From Actinomyces sp. HMSC035G02 (GTDB taxonomy: Bacteria > Actinomycetota > Actinomycetes > Actinomycetales > Actinomycetaceae), in NCBI GenBank assembly GCA_001838165.1, contig KV835868.1, forward strand, positions 108,485-172,484: DNA of 64,000 bases, written 5' to 3'. The notes beneath the pieces are model-generated. The model had not been told where the DNA came from and did no database searches. It worked only from the letters and a program-made list of their open reading frames with translations. Shown here piece after piece: positions 1 through 8,549 of this stretch (position 1 is its first letter; every line of letters starts with the position of its first letter). Made by a program: the position numbers and the translations under genes.

Positions 1-748
1 TGCGCACCGTGATGTCCTCGAAAGGAACGGAGCGAGCAGGGAAGAGCTCAGCCTCGGAGGCGCTCCAGCGACGCGGGTCGCGCGTCGAAAAATCGCCGAA
101 CAGGATTGAGCCGTCGGCTGCCTTCTGCGGGTTCTCGCGGCCCTTGAGGGCGGCGCGCAGCCAGCGCCGGTACAGCGAGGCCTCGTTGACGCGCAGCGCC
201 CGCATTCCCCAGTGGGCGCAGGCCATCGCCGCGGAGGCCAGCTGGCGCGCGGGTGTGGGCAGGCCCGTCGGCGGGTTGGGGATGGAACGCAGGAACATGA
301 GGCGCGCCCACAGCCACGTGCCGCGCGACTGGGCGCGGAAGCGACCGGGGTCGTCCGCGATCTCATCCAGGACGAACAGGTCCACGCCGATCGGCATGCG
401 GAACGAGCGGTCCTTCGCGACCTTCGAGACGAACTCCGAGCCCTTCAAGCCCAGCACGCCGAAGCTGATCGGATAGTTGGGGTGAGTGGCGGGGGAAGCG
501 ATGAAGAACTCCTCCCCGAGGAGGGCCGGGGCCTTGGCGATGAAACGCTCGTAATCCTCCCGGGGCATGCACACGTCCCCGTCGTCGTCCCACGGGATGA
601 AGCCCTGGTGGCGCACAGCTCCGATCGCCGTGCCACCGTAGGCGACGTAGCGCAGATCGAGGAGGGCGCACACGCGGTCGATCTCGGCGAGGCAGCGCTT
701 GGTCACGCGCTGAATGGCTGCCAGGGTTGCGGGGTCTGCTGCGCTCAT
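1..748 (-). CDS. licD: LicD family phosphotransferase, partial (3' end outside window)
   Basis: LicD proteins transfer phosphocholine (or a related phospho-alcohol) from its CDP-activated form onto surface glycans. The visible 249 residues begin at ATG 748, preceded by GGAG, and carry the family signature: YGGTAIGAVRHQGFIPWDDD near residue 40, with the acidic metal-binding cluster. The reading frame is open to the window edge, so the C-terminus is missing. It is a tandem paralogue of the gene just upstream: both contain FEDITV, and about 24 bp around that motif (near positions 6-29 and 912-935) are identical. It would be the last visible gene of the lic operon, 31 bp after its neighbour. Family assignment is firm; phosphocholine as the substrate is inferred from the adjacent licC-licA and licB. 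Confidence 0.87.
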   Translation of the reverse strand, partial: MSAADPATLAAIQRVTKRCLAEIDRVCALLDLRYVAYGGTAIGAVRHQGFIPWDDDGDVCMPREDYERFIAKAPALLGEEFFIASPATHPNYPISFGVLGLKGSEFVSKVAKDRSFRMPIGVDLFVLDEIADDPGRFRAQSRGTWLWARLMFLRSIPNPPTGLPTPARQLASAAMACAHWGMRALRVNEASLYRRWLRAALKGRENPQKAADGSILFGDFSTRDPRRWSASEAELFPARSVPFEDITVR

Positions 749-779
749 CAGTTCTCCGATTGTTTCAGGGCCGTGAGGC

Positions 780-1637
780 TTACAGGCTGTCGGCGTAGGG
801 GCCAAAGTCGATGACCGCGGCCTCATGGTTGTAGCGCTGCTCCGGGGGAGGCAGCTGCATGTAGTCGCCGTATCCGCGGCGCAGCAGGGCGTCGTACTCG
901 TTTTGGATCATCACCGTGATGTCCTCGAAAGGAACGTCGCGGGTGGGGAAGAACTCTTCCTCGCGCACGATCCAGTTCTGCGGGTCGCGCATCGTGAAGT
1001 CCGCGTACACGCCCGTGCCCGCACCCTCGTAGCGGCGAACCGCGCGCTCCCACCGAGCCTGCAGGCTCGCCGGCGTCGCGCGCACCGCCTTCAGGCCCAG
1101 GTGCGCGAGGGTCGTCGCCGAGAAAATCAAGGCCTTCTTCCAGGCGGGAGTGTTGATCAGGTGCGGACGAGGGGTGCCCTGCAAGAACAGCAGGCGACCC
1201 CACAGCCACGACTGGCGCGACATCTCCTGGAAGGCCTTCTCGTCGGACGGAATCTCATCGAGAGGCAGGATGTCAAGGAAGAAGGGCATCCGGTACTTCG
1301 AGTCCTTGTCCGCCTCGGGGATCAACAGGGTTCCCGGCATGACCATCTTCGTGAACATGAAGGGGAAGTCGTCGCGTGTGCGCGTGTTATCCAGGCGGAA
1401 ACGCTCGTCCAGCAGGGCGGGTGCCTCGGCCAGGAAACGCTCGTAGTCGGCGCGCGTCATCATCACGTCGATGTCGTCATCCCACGGAATAAAGCCGCCG
1501 TGGCGGATTGCGCCGATCGCCGTGCCGCCGTAGATCGCATAGGACACCCCGATGCGTCGGCACACCCGGTCCAGCTCGGCCAGGATCAGCGTCAGGAGCT
1601 TCTGGACCTTGCGCAGGTCGGTCTCGGGTGTCGTCAT
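780..1637 (-). CDS. licD: LicD family phosphocholine transferase
   Basis: This 285-residue protein is a complete LicD family member that should attach phosphocholine to a cell-surface polysaccharide. The signature YGGTAIGAIRHGGFIPWDDD followed by IDVMM sits around residues 35-60, with the Asp cluster expected to bind metal in the nucleotidyltransferase-like fold. The start is ATG 1637 because GGAGGAC lies just upstream; an in-frame extension to 1697 lacks a ribosome site. It follows the licB-like gene by 56 bp and precedes a second licD, so two acceptor sites or two polymers may be decorated, as with paired LicD enzymes in pneumococcus (family knowledge). No signal peptide is seen, consistent with a cytoplasmic enzyme acting before export. 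Confidence 0.9.
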   Translation of the reverse strand: MTTPETDLRKVQKLLTLILAELDRVCRRIGVSYAIYGGTAIGAIRHGGFIPWDDDIDVMMTRADYERFLAEAPALLDERFRLDNTRTRDDFPFMFTKMVMPGTLLIPEADKDSKYRMPFFLDILPLDEIPSDEKAFQEMSRQSWLWGRLLFLQGTPRPHLINTPAWKKALIFSATTLAHLGLKAVRATPASLQARWERAVRRYEGAGTGVYADFTMRDPQNWIVREEEFFPTRDVPFEDITVMIQNEYDALLRRGYGDYMQLPPPEQRYNHEAAVIDFGPYADSL

Positions 1638-1693
1638 CAGTCCTCCGAATATGACAAAGCGGGTGGGCGCGCCTGCGCCCACCCGCCATTGTC

Positions 1694-2668
1694 TCACGCC
1701 TGGGAGCTCGTGACCTTCTCCGTTCGCTTGGGAAGCAGGTCACCCCAGTTGGAGGTGGCCGCCAGGACCGTGCCCACGAGGATCACGACGCAGCACACCA
1801 CCTGGGTGGCCGTGGGCACCGTGCCCTGCAGGACGAGTGCGAAGATGATCGCCCACGCCGAGTAGGAGATGTTCAGAGCCATACCGCGCGAAGCGCCGAT
1901 CGCCGACAGTGCCTTGTAATAGAAGAGGTACGAGGCAGTGCCCGCCAAGCCGGCCAGCGCCACGACGCCCGCCGACAGGTGAGCCAGCGAATGCAGCGTG
2001 AAGCCGAAAACGCCCGCGATGGGTGCCACGATGAACAGGTACACGACCGCCGAGGTCGTCTCGCGGATCTGGAGGGCCACCTCGTTATCCACGGCCTCGT
2101 CGCGCATGCCCCACGTGAGGATCACGGCCTCGGACCCCCAACCGATCACGCAGGCCAGCGCGCCGACCACGCCGAGGATCGCATTGCCGCCCTCGATCGG
2201 CTCCGACGTCGCCGACCAACCCGTCGCGACGATCGCGCCAAGCGCGACCAGGAGGGCCACGATCTGGCGGGGAGCCATGCGCTCCTTCAAGAGGATGAAA
2301 GCCAGCAGGGTGCCCAGCGCCGGGTAGAACGTCGAAATGATCGCGGTCAGTCCCGGGCCGATGTTGTCGATCGCGATCAGGTAGCCGCTCATGCCGATCG
2401 GGCCGCCCAGGAGGGCCGCTGCGATGACCGACTTACCGGGGCGCGTGCGCAGCGCCGCCCAGGTGTCCTTCAGGCGGCCTCGGAGAGCCATATACACGAC
2501 CAGGATGACGGCACACGCAACGTCGTGCAGGACCGCGCCGGCGAGCGCCGACTGGCCGAAGTCGGCAAATGGGATCATGGCCAGTGCGATCGCCAGCACG
2601 ACCGTGTCCAGGCCCCATAGAGCGCCCGAGAAGAAGCCGTAGCGCTTGCCTCCGTGCTGAGTTTTCAT
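1694..2668 (-). CDS. licB: LicB-like DMT-superfamily permease (probable choline importer)
   Basis: A 324-residue integral membrane protein of the drug/metabolite transporter (EamA) superfamily with about ten hydrophobic segments from residue 10 to 305, in the two-times-five layout usual for the family. LicB of Haemophilus and pneumococcus is a choline permease of this superfamily, and the position here, between a choline kinase/cytidylyltransferase fusion and two licD genes, is the main argument for choline import. Its ATG overlaps the stop of the upstream licC-licA gene (ATGA), so the two are translationally coupled. Without that context it would only be called an EamA transporter. Confidence 0.82.
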   Translation of the reverse strand: MKTQHGGKRYGFFSGALWGLDTVVLAIALAMIPFADFGQSALAGAVLHDVACAVILVVYMALRGRLKDTWAALRTRPGKSVIAAALLGGPIGMSGYLIAIDNIGPGLTAIISTFYPALGTLLAFILLKERMAPRQIVALLVALGAIVATGWSATSEPIEGGNAILGVVGALACVIGWGSEAVILTWGMRDEAVDNEVALQIRETTSAVVYLFIVAPIAGVFGFTLHSLAHLSAGVVALAGLAGTASYLFYYKALSAIGASRGMALNISYSAWAIIFALVLQGTVPTATQVVCCVVILVGTVLAATSNWGDLLPKRTEKVTSSQA

Positions 2669-4494
2669 GCCAGTTTACCTTCCGTGGAGATCTGAGTGCT
2701 CGAGGCGGCCTCGTAGGCTGCGAGCAGGGAATCGAGTGTGCGTGTCGCGTGGGAGTAGTAGATGTAGAGCCACTCGCCGACGTCGTCGCCTTCGGCCTCC
2801 TTGACCAGCGCCCACAGGTACCAGCACCAGCCGGCGAACACCTCGTAGGCGAAGAAGTGGCGCGCCTCGCGCTCGGAGGGGGCGTGGCCCAGGTAGTACT
2901 CGAGGGCGGCGGCCGCGCGCTCGCGGGTCATCTCCGCAGTGCACACGGTCATTGTGCCGAAGTCGGCGGCCATGTCCGACATGCCCGCGTACTCCCAGTC
3001 GATGAGGCTGATCTTTCCGTCCTTATCCACCAGGAAGTTCGGCGGGAAGAAGTCGTTGTGCGAGGGGACTTTGTCGAAGCCGTCCGCGTCTGCGAAGGCC
3101 TTCAGGCGCAGGACCTTGTCGCGCAGCTCAAAGTATCCGGGAACGTCGATGGGGCCGAAGGCCTTGAGGAGGCCCTCGTAGCGCAAGCCTTCGGTGACAA
3201 AGTCGAAGGAGCGGTCCAGCACGCGACCGGAGGTGTGCAGAGCGCGGTCCATCTCCATGGCCGCCTTGAGCTCCTCGGGGCGGGTGACGTCCAGGTTGCG
3301 CACGTCGCGCACGAAGCGCGAGATCTTCCAGCCCGCTGCGGGGTCACCCGTGAGGAAGGTGTCGTCGATGCCGAGCTCTGCGGCCAGGCGCAGGCCGGCG
3401 AACTCCGCGCTGCGGTCCACGATCTTTTCTGTGCCGATGCCGGGGTGGCGATACACGTATTCGTCGTCGCCTACCGTGAAGTGGCACGACAGGTTCGTGA
3501 TGCCCTGCTTAAGCGGGTAGAAGTCGCGGATGTCCGACTTCTGACAGCCCAGGGTTTCCACGATGTGATCGAAGACCTCAGAGTCCACGTTCTCCATGAA
3601 CAGGGGATCGAAGTTGCGCAGCTCGTCGACCGAATCGAACTCGTGGATGACGCCGTCCGGGTAGCGGCGGATCACCATGTCGAAGGACTTGATGTGGTCC
3701 AGGTAGATGGACTCCCACAGCTTCGACACCGTCTCGGGCAGGTGGTAGACCTGCTCGAGGATTTCGCGGAACTTCGCGGAAAAGACGCGGTCGAAGTAGA
3801 CATGGCCGAGCATGACCCACGCGTCCTTGCCGCCCACGGTCGCGCCCGTGATGCGGTCGCCCGGACCCGTTTTGATGCACCACTCGTCGGTGGGACCCTC
3901 GACGTAGTTCGCCGAGTAGTAGGACTTGTACACGTAGGGTTCGAAGGGGTTCGTGGTGAAGTAGTCGTCCGAAGAACACACGTAGGTGTTGTCCAGGCGG
4001 TCCTTGACGAGCCACAGGGACCCGTTGTTGTTGCGCGTGGCGTATTCGCGGTTGATGACAATGTCGACGCCGTACTTGTCGGCCAGGTAGAAGAAGTATT
4101 CCTTCTTGTAGCCCACGACCAGCGCGATGTTCGTGATGCCGGCTTCGTGGAGCTGGCGGATCTGACGCTCGACGAGGATCTCGCCACGCACCTTGAGCGT
4201 GCCCTTGGGGCGCTCGTAGCTAATGGGGGCGAAGCGCGAGGACAGGCCTGCGGCCATGATGACGGCGCCCGTGACGCGGTAGGGCTCGAGGGCCTCGCGG
4301 CCCGCGTCGGTGATCGCGCGCTCGTCGATGTAGCCGGCGGCCTCGCACTCGCGGGTGGCGGTGTTGACGCGCCCCAGGCTCATGCCGGTCGCCTCCGACA
4401 GTGCCCGCTGCGTGAGGGGAGCGTCGGCCTTGGCCAGTGTGTTCAGGATGTTGAATTGGGGCTCGCTGAGCGTGCCGACGTTGGTCGTGGGCAT
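2665..4494 (-). CDS. licC-licA: Fused winged-helix / CTP:phosphocholine cytidylyltransferase (LicC) / choline kinase (LicA)
   Basis: A 609-residue three-domain protein predicted to phosphorylate choline and then activate it as CDP-choline for the LicD enzymes. Residues about 8-65 form a winged-helix DNA-binding-like domain (LTQRALSEATGMSLGRVNTA). Residues about 73-300 are a nucleotidyltransferase with the sugar/choline-phosphate signature GAVIMAAGLSSRFAP and a downstream lysine (RPKGTL). Residues about 310-600 are an aminoglycoside-phosphotransferase/choline-kinase fold with catalytic HNDFFPPNFLV and metal-binding LIDWEYAG. In Haemophilus and pneumococcus LicA and LicC are separate proteins. 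The start is ATG 4494 with AAAGG about 10 bp upstream. First gene of the lic operon, with a promoter at 4541-4569. Whether the winged helix binds DNA is unknown. Confidence 0.9.
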   Translation of the reverse strand: MPTTNVGTLSEPQFNILNTLAKADAPLTQRALSEATGMSLGRVNTATRECEAAGYIDERAITDAGREALEPYRVTGAVIMAAGLSSRFAPISYERPKGTLKVRGEILVERQIRQLHEAGITNIALVVGYKKEYFFYLADKYGVDIVINREYATRNNNGSLWLVKDRLDNTYVCSSDDYFTTNPFEPYVYKSYYSANYVEGPTDEWCIKTGPGDRITGATVGGKDAWVMLGHVYFDRVFSAKFREILEQVYHLPETVSKLWESIYLDHIKSFDMVIRRYPDGVIHEFDSVDELRNFDPLFMENVDSEVFDHIVETLGCQKSDIRDFYPLKQGITNLSCHFTVGDDEYVYRHPGIGTEKIVDRSAEFAGLRLAAELGIDDTFLTGDPAAGWKISRFVRDVRNLDVTRPEELKAAMEMDRALHTSGRVLDRSFDFVTEGLRYEGLLKAFGPIDVPGYFELRDKVLRLKAFADADGFDKVPSHNDFFPPNFLVDKDGKISLIDWEYAGMSDMAADFGTMTVCTAEMTRERAAAALEYYLGHAPSEREARHFFAYEVFAGWCWYLWALVKEAEGDDVGEWLYIYYSHATRTLDSLLAAYEAASSTQISTEGKLA

Positions 4495-4540
4495 GCGATC
4501 ACCTTTCGTTCATGGAAGTCGCCTGTGCGCTACGTGTTCG

Positions 4541-4569
4541 AGCGTAGCACTATTCGGCAAATTTGTGAA
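4541..4569 (-). promoter_or_regulatory. Sigma-70-type promoter of the lic operon
   Basis: Read on the minus strand, TTCACA (4569-4564) and TACGCT (4546-4541) are separated by exactly 17 bp, a good primary-sigma promoter. Transcription would start near 4534, about 40 bases before the licC-licA start at 4494. This makes the lic genes a transcription unit separable from the DUF2142 gene upstream. Seen in sequence; activity is inferred. Confidence 0.65.
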
Positions 4570-4588
4570 CAGTGTGGGTGTGAAGTGG

Positions 4589-6142
4589 CTATCGACGAGG
4601 CTCGGGCTGTGTTTCTGGGAAGCGCTGCCACAGGACAACGGCCAGCCCAATCGCGATAGCGCCGGCGAGAGAGCCAATGATCCACACGGCCATCGGGCCG
4701 ATCGGAGCCGTCGGCCACCACCACTCGTTGCCCGCGCTCAGGTTCCGCGTTGCGAGGTCGATCGGGTAGCCGTGCTGCGTGTACCCGAACGCGTAGCGCT
4801 CGATGACGAGGTAGAGGGCGCGGGCGTTGGTGAGCGCCCACAGGGCCGCCACAAGGCCCGTGGCTACGCGACCGGCGATGCTGGTGGGGAGGCGGAATGC
4901 CTCGCTGCCCGCAGGCCGCCCCTCGTCGTCCGCGCGGGCGGGGGAGGGGGCCAGGAGCATGAGCGCGAAGACCGCGAAGAGCGGCAGCATGTAGCGCGGC
5001 TGGTAGATCAGGACGTTGTTGAAGTGTCCGCGCAGGCCGATGACAACTGGAACGCCCGTAATCGCGCCGAAAACGGTGACAGCTGAGAGTGCCTTGCGCC
5101 ACGTCAGGGAGCGCAGCGACCAACACAGGACGGCGACGACCACGACGGAGGCGCCGTAGGAGACGGTGCCCTGGTAGGACACGTCGTTCCATCCCGGTCC
5201 GAACAGGTGACCGACGAAGCCGCGCAGGTAGTTGGGTAACGAGGACACGTTGAGCCACGCGATGTGCGTGAGCGAGTATTCCGCCAGCTCGTTGCTCGAA
5301 CCCAGGTGTGAGGCCGCCACGTTCGTGCGGGCCATGACCCAGATGCCCACGACGGAGGCGACGCACGCGAGGATCGCCTCGGGAACGATGCGCCTGCTCA
5401 GCGGTACCGCGAAGGCCAGGGCGACCGTGACGACGAAGAGGAAGAAGGCGCTGTCGCCGCGAGATGTGCACGCCAAGACCGCGCCAGCCAGCGCGCAGGC
5501 AATCAGGCCCACCCGGCGCGGCCCCACCGACCGGGTGGCAGCCAGCAAGCCGGCAGCAAAAGCAAACGTGCCCGTCATCGCCCACGACGACGGGTTCATG
5601 CCCGCGACGAAATAGAAACCCATCGGCAGCCACGCAACCGTCACAGAAACGCTGACCGCGCGTCTCAGCCCCGAATCCGCCAGGGCGATGATCGCGCCGA
5701 TCAGGCCAATCGCGAGCAGCGTGTTCACGGTGCGAAGCGCGAGGACCGCGTGGCTCGTGGAGCGCTGCACGAAGAGGTGGGCGAACTGGTAGTAACCCCA
5801 CGGGTAGTTGCCGTCGTCCCAGCGCAGCGTCGGCGCCAGCTCCTCGTCCGAGGCGTTGAGGGCACACTGAGCGGAATTGTCATGGTCGAAGGCGTAGCAA
5901 GTGACGTACTCCTTGGCCAGCGACTGCGGCACCATGACGGCCTTTTCGCCGTCCTTGGTGGAAATCTGGCAGCCCGTCTCGTCCACCGGCGGAGGGCACC
6001 ACATGGCCCCCACGTGGAAGTCTTCGTCCGGGGAGGCCCCGACCGGTGAAGCCACGACCCACGCCAACGAGGCCGCAATCACCGCGGCGACGAGGATGAG
6101 CGCCGCGACGAGCGTGCGGCGCTGCACGGCTGACGTGGGCAT
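4589..6142 (-). CDS. DUF2142 family membrane protein (putative surface-glycan assembly)
   Basis: A 517-residue polytopic membrane protein. It has a first hydrophobic segment at about residues 10-35, a loop containing SPDEDFH and cysteines (WCPPP, TGCQ), then roughly ten further membrane segments. This is the DUF2142 pattern, a family common in actinobacterial polysaccharide loci and thought to resemble lipid-linked-sugar-dependent glycosyltransferases (family knowledge, function unproven). The start is ATG 6142, with AGGA eight bases upstream, rather than the GTG at 6163. A paralogue of identical predicted length lies at 20081-21634. It lies between a GT4 gene (28 bp upstream) and the lic operon. 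Confidence 0.8.
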   Translation of the reverse strand: MPTSAVQRRTLVAALILVAAVIAASLAWVVASPVGASPDEDFHVGAMWCPPPVDETGCQISTKDGEKAVMVPQSLAKEYVTCYAFDHDNSAQCALNASDEELAPTLRWDDGNYPWGYYQFAHLFVQRSTSHAVLALRTVNTLLAIGLIGAIIALADSGLRRAVSVSVTVAWLPMGFYFVAGMNPSSWAMTGTFAFAAGLLAATRSVGPRRVGLIACALAGAVLACTSRGDSAFFLFVVTVALAFAVPLSRRIVPEAILACVASVVGIWVMARTNVAASHLGSSNELAEYSLTHIAWLNVSSLPNYLRGFVGHLFGPGWNDVSYQGTVSYGASVVVVAVLCWSLRSLTWRKALSAVTVFGAITGVPVVIGLRGHFNNVLIYQPRYMLPLFAVFALMLLAPSPARADDEGRPAGSEAFRLPTSIAGRVATGLVAALWALTNARALYLVIERYAFGYTQHGYPIDLATRNLSAGNEWWWPTAPIGPMAVWIIGSLAGAIAIGLAVVLWQRFPETQPEPRR

Positions 6143-6170
6143 GCGGTGTCCTACTTCGGGCACGGTCGAG

Positions 6171-7334
6171 TCAAGAACGGGCGGCGGCGCGGAATGCCTC
6201 GATATGGACGGAAGCGGCGCGAGCCCACGTGAACTCGTCGGCGCGCGGAATCGCGGCGGCCCCCAGGGCCTCGCGACGAGCAGGGTCGTCCAGCAGCTCC
6301 GTCAGGGCCGAGGCGATCGAGTCGGGGTCGATGTCGCAGTAGGCGACGGCGTCGCCGCCGACCTCCGGCAGGGAGGTCAGACGAGTCGTCAGCGTTGCGG
6401 CACCGCAGCTCATCGCTTCCAGGACCGGCAGGCCGAAGCCCTCTGCGATCGAGGGGTAGGCCAGAATGACGCAGCCCGAGAGGAAACCGGGCAGGTCCTC
6501 GAGGGGCAGGTAGCCGGGGCGCAGGACCGTCAGGTGCTCGGGCACCGAGGCCAGGGCCGGGTCGATGTCCTCGTCCCAGCCCTTGCCGCCCGCGAGCACG
6601 AGGGCAGGCGGATTCGGGCGGTCGGAGACGGCCTTGACCCACCCGCGCACCAGGTTCGGCACGTTCTTGCGGGGCTCCAGCGTGCCCAGGAAGCCGATGT
6701 AGTCGCGGCCCTCCAGGCCCAGCGATGCCTTGACGCGTTCGCGCTCGGCGTCCGAGACCGGGTGGAAGATCGAGCGGTCCACGCCGTGATAGGCCACGTA
6801 GAACTGCGAGGGATCGCCGCCCGCGTACTTGATGGTCTCGTCGCGCGTGGCCAGCGAGGGAACCACGAGGGCGTCCGCGCGGCGAATCGCGCGGCGAATC
6901 GCCGTTGTGAAGAAGCGCTGCTTGAGGCGCGAGTGGGCCTGCGGGTGCGAGAAGAACGTCGCGTCGTGCAGTGTGATGACGACGGGAACGCCCGGGAACT
7001 GCGGGGACGTGTAGTGCGGGGAGTGCAGGACGTCGGGGCGGACCTTGCGGATCAGCTTGGGCAAGCCCGTCTGCTCCCAGGCCATGCGCGCGGGACGGGA
7101 CTCGAAGCGCCGCGAAATCGGGATGATGCGGGCCGAGGGCAGGCGCGTCGCGAAGTGCTCGGCGTCGCGCTCCTGGACTGCCATCGTCAGGTCCACGCCC
7201 TGCTCGACCAGCTCGGGCACCAGGTCGTCCACGTAGCGGCCGACGCCGCCCAGGTCTGCGGGGATCGCGGTGCCGTCCAGCAGAACGCGGATCGGATGCG
7301 AGTGAGAAACGAAGTGGGCCACGATCATCCCCAT
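6171..7334 (-). CDS. Glycosyltransferase family 4 protein
   Basis: A 387-residue retaining glycosyltransferase of the GT-B fold. The N-terminal domain starts with a beta strand and a glycine-rich turn (LLDGTAIPADLGGVGRYV). The C-terminal nucleotide-sugar domain contains GFLGTLEPRKN and the E-x7-E motif EGFGLPVLEA. It probably adds a sugar from a nucleotide donor to a lipid-linked precursor in the cytoplasm. ATG 7334 is used; an in-frame ATG at 7328 is equally possible and neither has a strong ribosome site. It is divergent from another GT4 at 7434, with 99 bp between them, and is followed by DUF2142. Donor and linkage cannot be read from the sequence. Confidence 0.85.
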   Translation of the reverse strand: MGMIVAHFVSHSHPIRVLLDGTAIPADLGGVGRYVDDLVPELVEQGVDLTMAVQERDAEHFATRLPSARIIPISRRFESRPARMAWEQTGLPKLIRKVRPDVLHSPHYTSPQFPGVPVVITLHDATFFSHPQAHSRLKQRFFTTAIRRAIRRADALVVPSLATRDETIKYAGGDPSQFYVAYHGVDRSIFHPVSDAERERVKASLGLEGRDYIGFLGTLEPRKNVPNLVRGWVKAVSDRPNPPALVLAGGKGWDEDIDPALASVPEHLTVLRPGYLPLEDLPGFLSGCVILAYPSIAEGFGLPVLEAMSCGAATLTTRLTSLPEVGGDAVAYCDIDPDSIASALTELLDDPARREALGAAAIPRADEFTWARAASVHIEAFRAAARS

Positions 7335-7433
7335 TTGGTCGGGAGCAACAACTATTCCCCTTATCGTATGCCATTTTGCGCTTGCGGATACTTTTGTTCC
7401 CGCCCCCGCGCGCCCGTGAACTACCCTGGACGC
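7335..7433. promoter_or_regulatory. Divergent intergenic region between two GT4 genes
   Basis: These 99 bp must hold the promoters for both divergent glycosyltransferase genes. A minus-strand -10 candidate TACGAT lies at 7368-7363, about 30 bases before the minus-strand start; its -35 is weak. The segment from 7341 to 7400 is noticeably more AT-rich than the surroundings. No convincing plus-strand hexamer pair was found. Confidence 0.35.
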
Positions 7434-8549
7434 ATGAGCGTCAACGTTGGAATGGTCGTCGAGCAAATGTGGCAGCCGGTGCCCGGGGGGTCCGGCCGGT
7501 ACATCGTCGAGGTCGCCGCCCGCCTGGCAGACCAGGGCGTGCGTGCTATCGGCATCGCTGCGCGGCGCGGTGCGGGCGAGCCCGCGCCGAACGAGGTGGG
7601 CCTGACCATCCCCGTACTCAACTCGGCGCTGCCTCGCCGCGTCCTGTACGCCGCCTGGGATCGGCTGGGTGTCCCCAGCGTCGACCGGATGCTCGGCGTC
7701 GGATCCGGTGGGGGAGCGGACGTCGTTCACGCGACCACGTGGGCGATCCCGCCGACCTCGCGCCCCCTGGCCGTCACCGTCCACGACGTCGCCTTCCTGC
7801 GCGACCCTGACCACTTCACGGCCCACGGCTCCGCCTACTTCCACCGCGCCCTCGAGATCACGAGGAAGCGCGCCGACGCGATCATCGTCCCCTCGCAGGC
7901 CACCGCCGACGACTGCATCGAGGCAGGCCTGGACGCCTCGCGCATCACCGTCATCCCGCACGGCCTGAGCCACACTCCCGTCACCGATGAGCAGGTGGAG
8001 GAGTTCCGCGCTCGCCACCGACTCGAACGCCCCTACATCCTGTGGGTCGGTACGCGTGAGCCCCGCAAGAACCTGCCCACCCTCCTGGCGGCGTACGAGC
8101 AGATGCGTGGCACCGACCTCGACCTCGTCCTCGTCGGACCCGCCGGATGGGGAAGCGACCCCACCGACGCGCCGCTGCCGCCCGAACGCGTCCACGTCCT
8201 CGGACGCCTGGACGATGCCGACCTGGCCTGCGCGTACGCGGGCGCCCGGGTCTTCACCTTCCCCTCGATCTGGGAGGGCTTCGGGCTGCCCGTCCTCGAG
8301 GCCATGGCGCACGGAACGCCCGTCGTGACCAGTGCGGACACCTGCATGGCCGAGATTACGCGCGACGACGCCGGCCTCCTCGTCCCGGCCACCGACGCCT
8401 CGGCCTTGGCGCAGGCCCTCGAAGCCGCCGCCGGAAGCGAGCACGACCGCCTCGCCGCCGCCGGCATCGAGCGCGCCCGCGACTACACGTGGGAGGCGTC
8501 CGCCGCTGCCCACGCCGCCGTCTACGCATCCCTGGCGGGTGTGCGATGA
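7434..8549 (+). CDS. Glycosyltransferase family 4 protein
   Basis: A 371-residue GT-B enzyme. Features in order are an N-terminal glycine-rich loop (VPGGSGRYIVEVA), a central VTVHDVAFL strand, the C-terminal domain start ILWVGTREPRKN, and the E-x7-E donor motif EGFGLPVLEA near residue 280. It resembles mannosyl- and rhamnosyltransferases acting on undecaprenyl-linked intermediates, but the sugar is not predictable. The ATG at 7434 gives the expected family length. Its stop overlaps the start of the following GT2 (ATGA at 8546), so the two are coupled and likely act in sequence on the same polymer. Confidence 0.86.
   Translation: MSVNVGMVVEQMWQPVPGGSGRYIVEVAARLADQGVRAIGIAARRGAGEPAPNEVGLTIPVLNSALPRRVLYAAWDRLGVPSVDRMLGVGSGGGADVVHATTWAIPPTSRPLAVTVHDVAFLRDPDHFTAHGSAYFHRALEITRKRADAIIVPSQATADDCIEAGLDASRITVIPHGLSHTPVTDEQVEEFRARHRLERPYILWVGTREPRKNLPTLLAAYEQMRGTDLDLVLVGPAGWGSDPTDAPLPPERVHVLGRLDDADLACAYAGARVFTFPSIWEGFGLPVLEAMAHGTPVVTSADTCMAEITRDDAGLLVPATDASALAQALEAAAGSEHDRLAAAGIERARDYTWEASAAAHAAVYASLAGVR

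Noticed and set aside
2569..4659. A 696-codon plus-strand open frame
   Set aside because: It is antisense to the licC-licA fusion, which has clear catalytic motifs, a ribosome site and a promoter; the plus-strand protein has no recognisable domain and is a GC-rich shadow.
5901..7433. Long plus-strand extension upstream of the GT4 starting at 7434
   Set aside because: The extension is antisense to DUF2142 and the minus-strand GT4; the GT4 homology begins at the ATG at 7434.
7335..8513. Minus-strand extension making the GT4 at 6171 a 780-residue protein
   Set aside because: The extra residues are antisense to the divergent GT4 and carry no domain.
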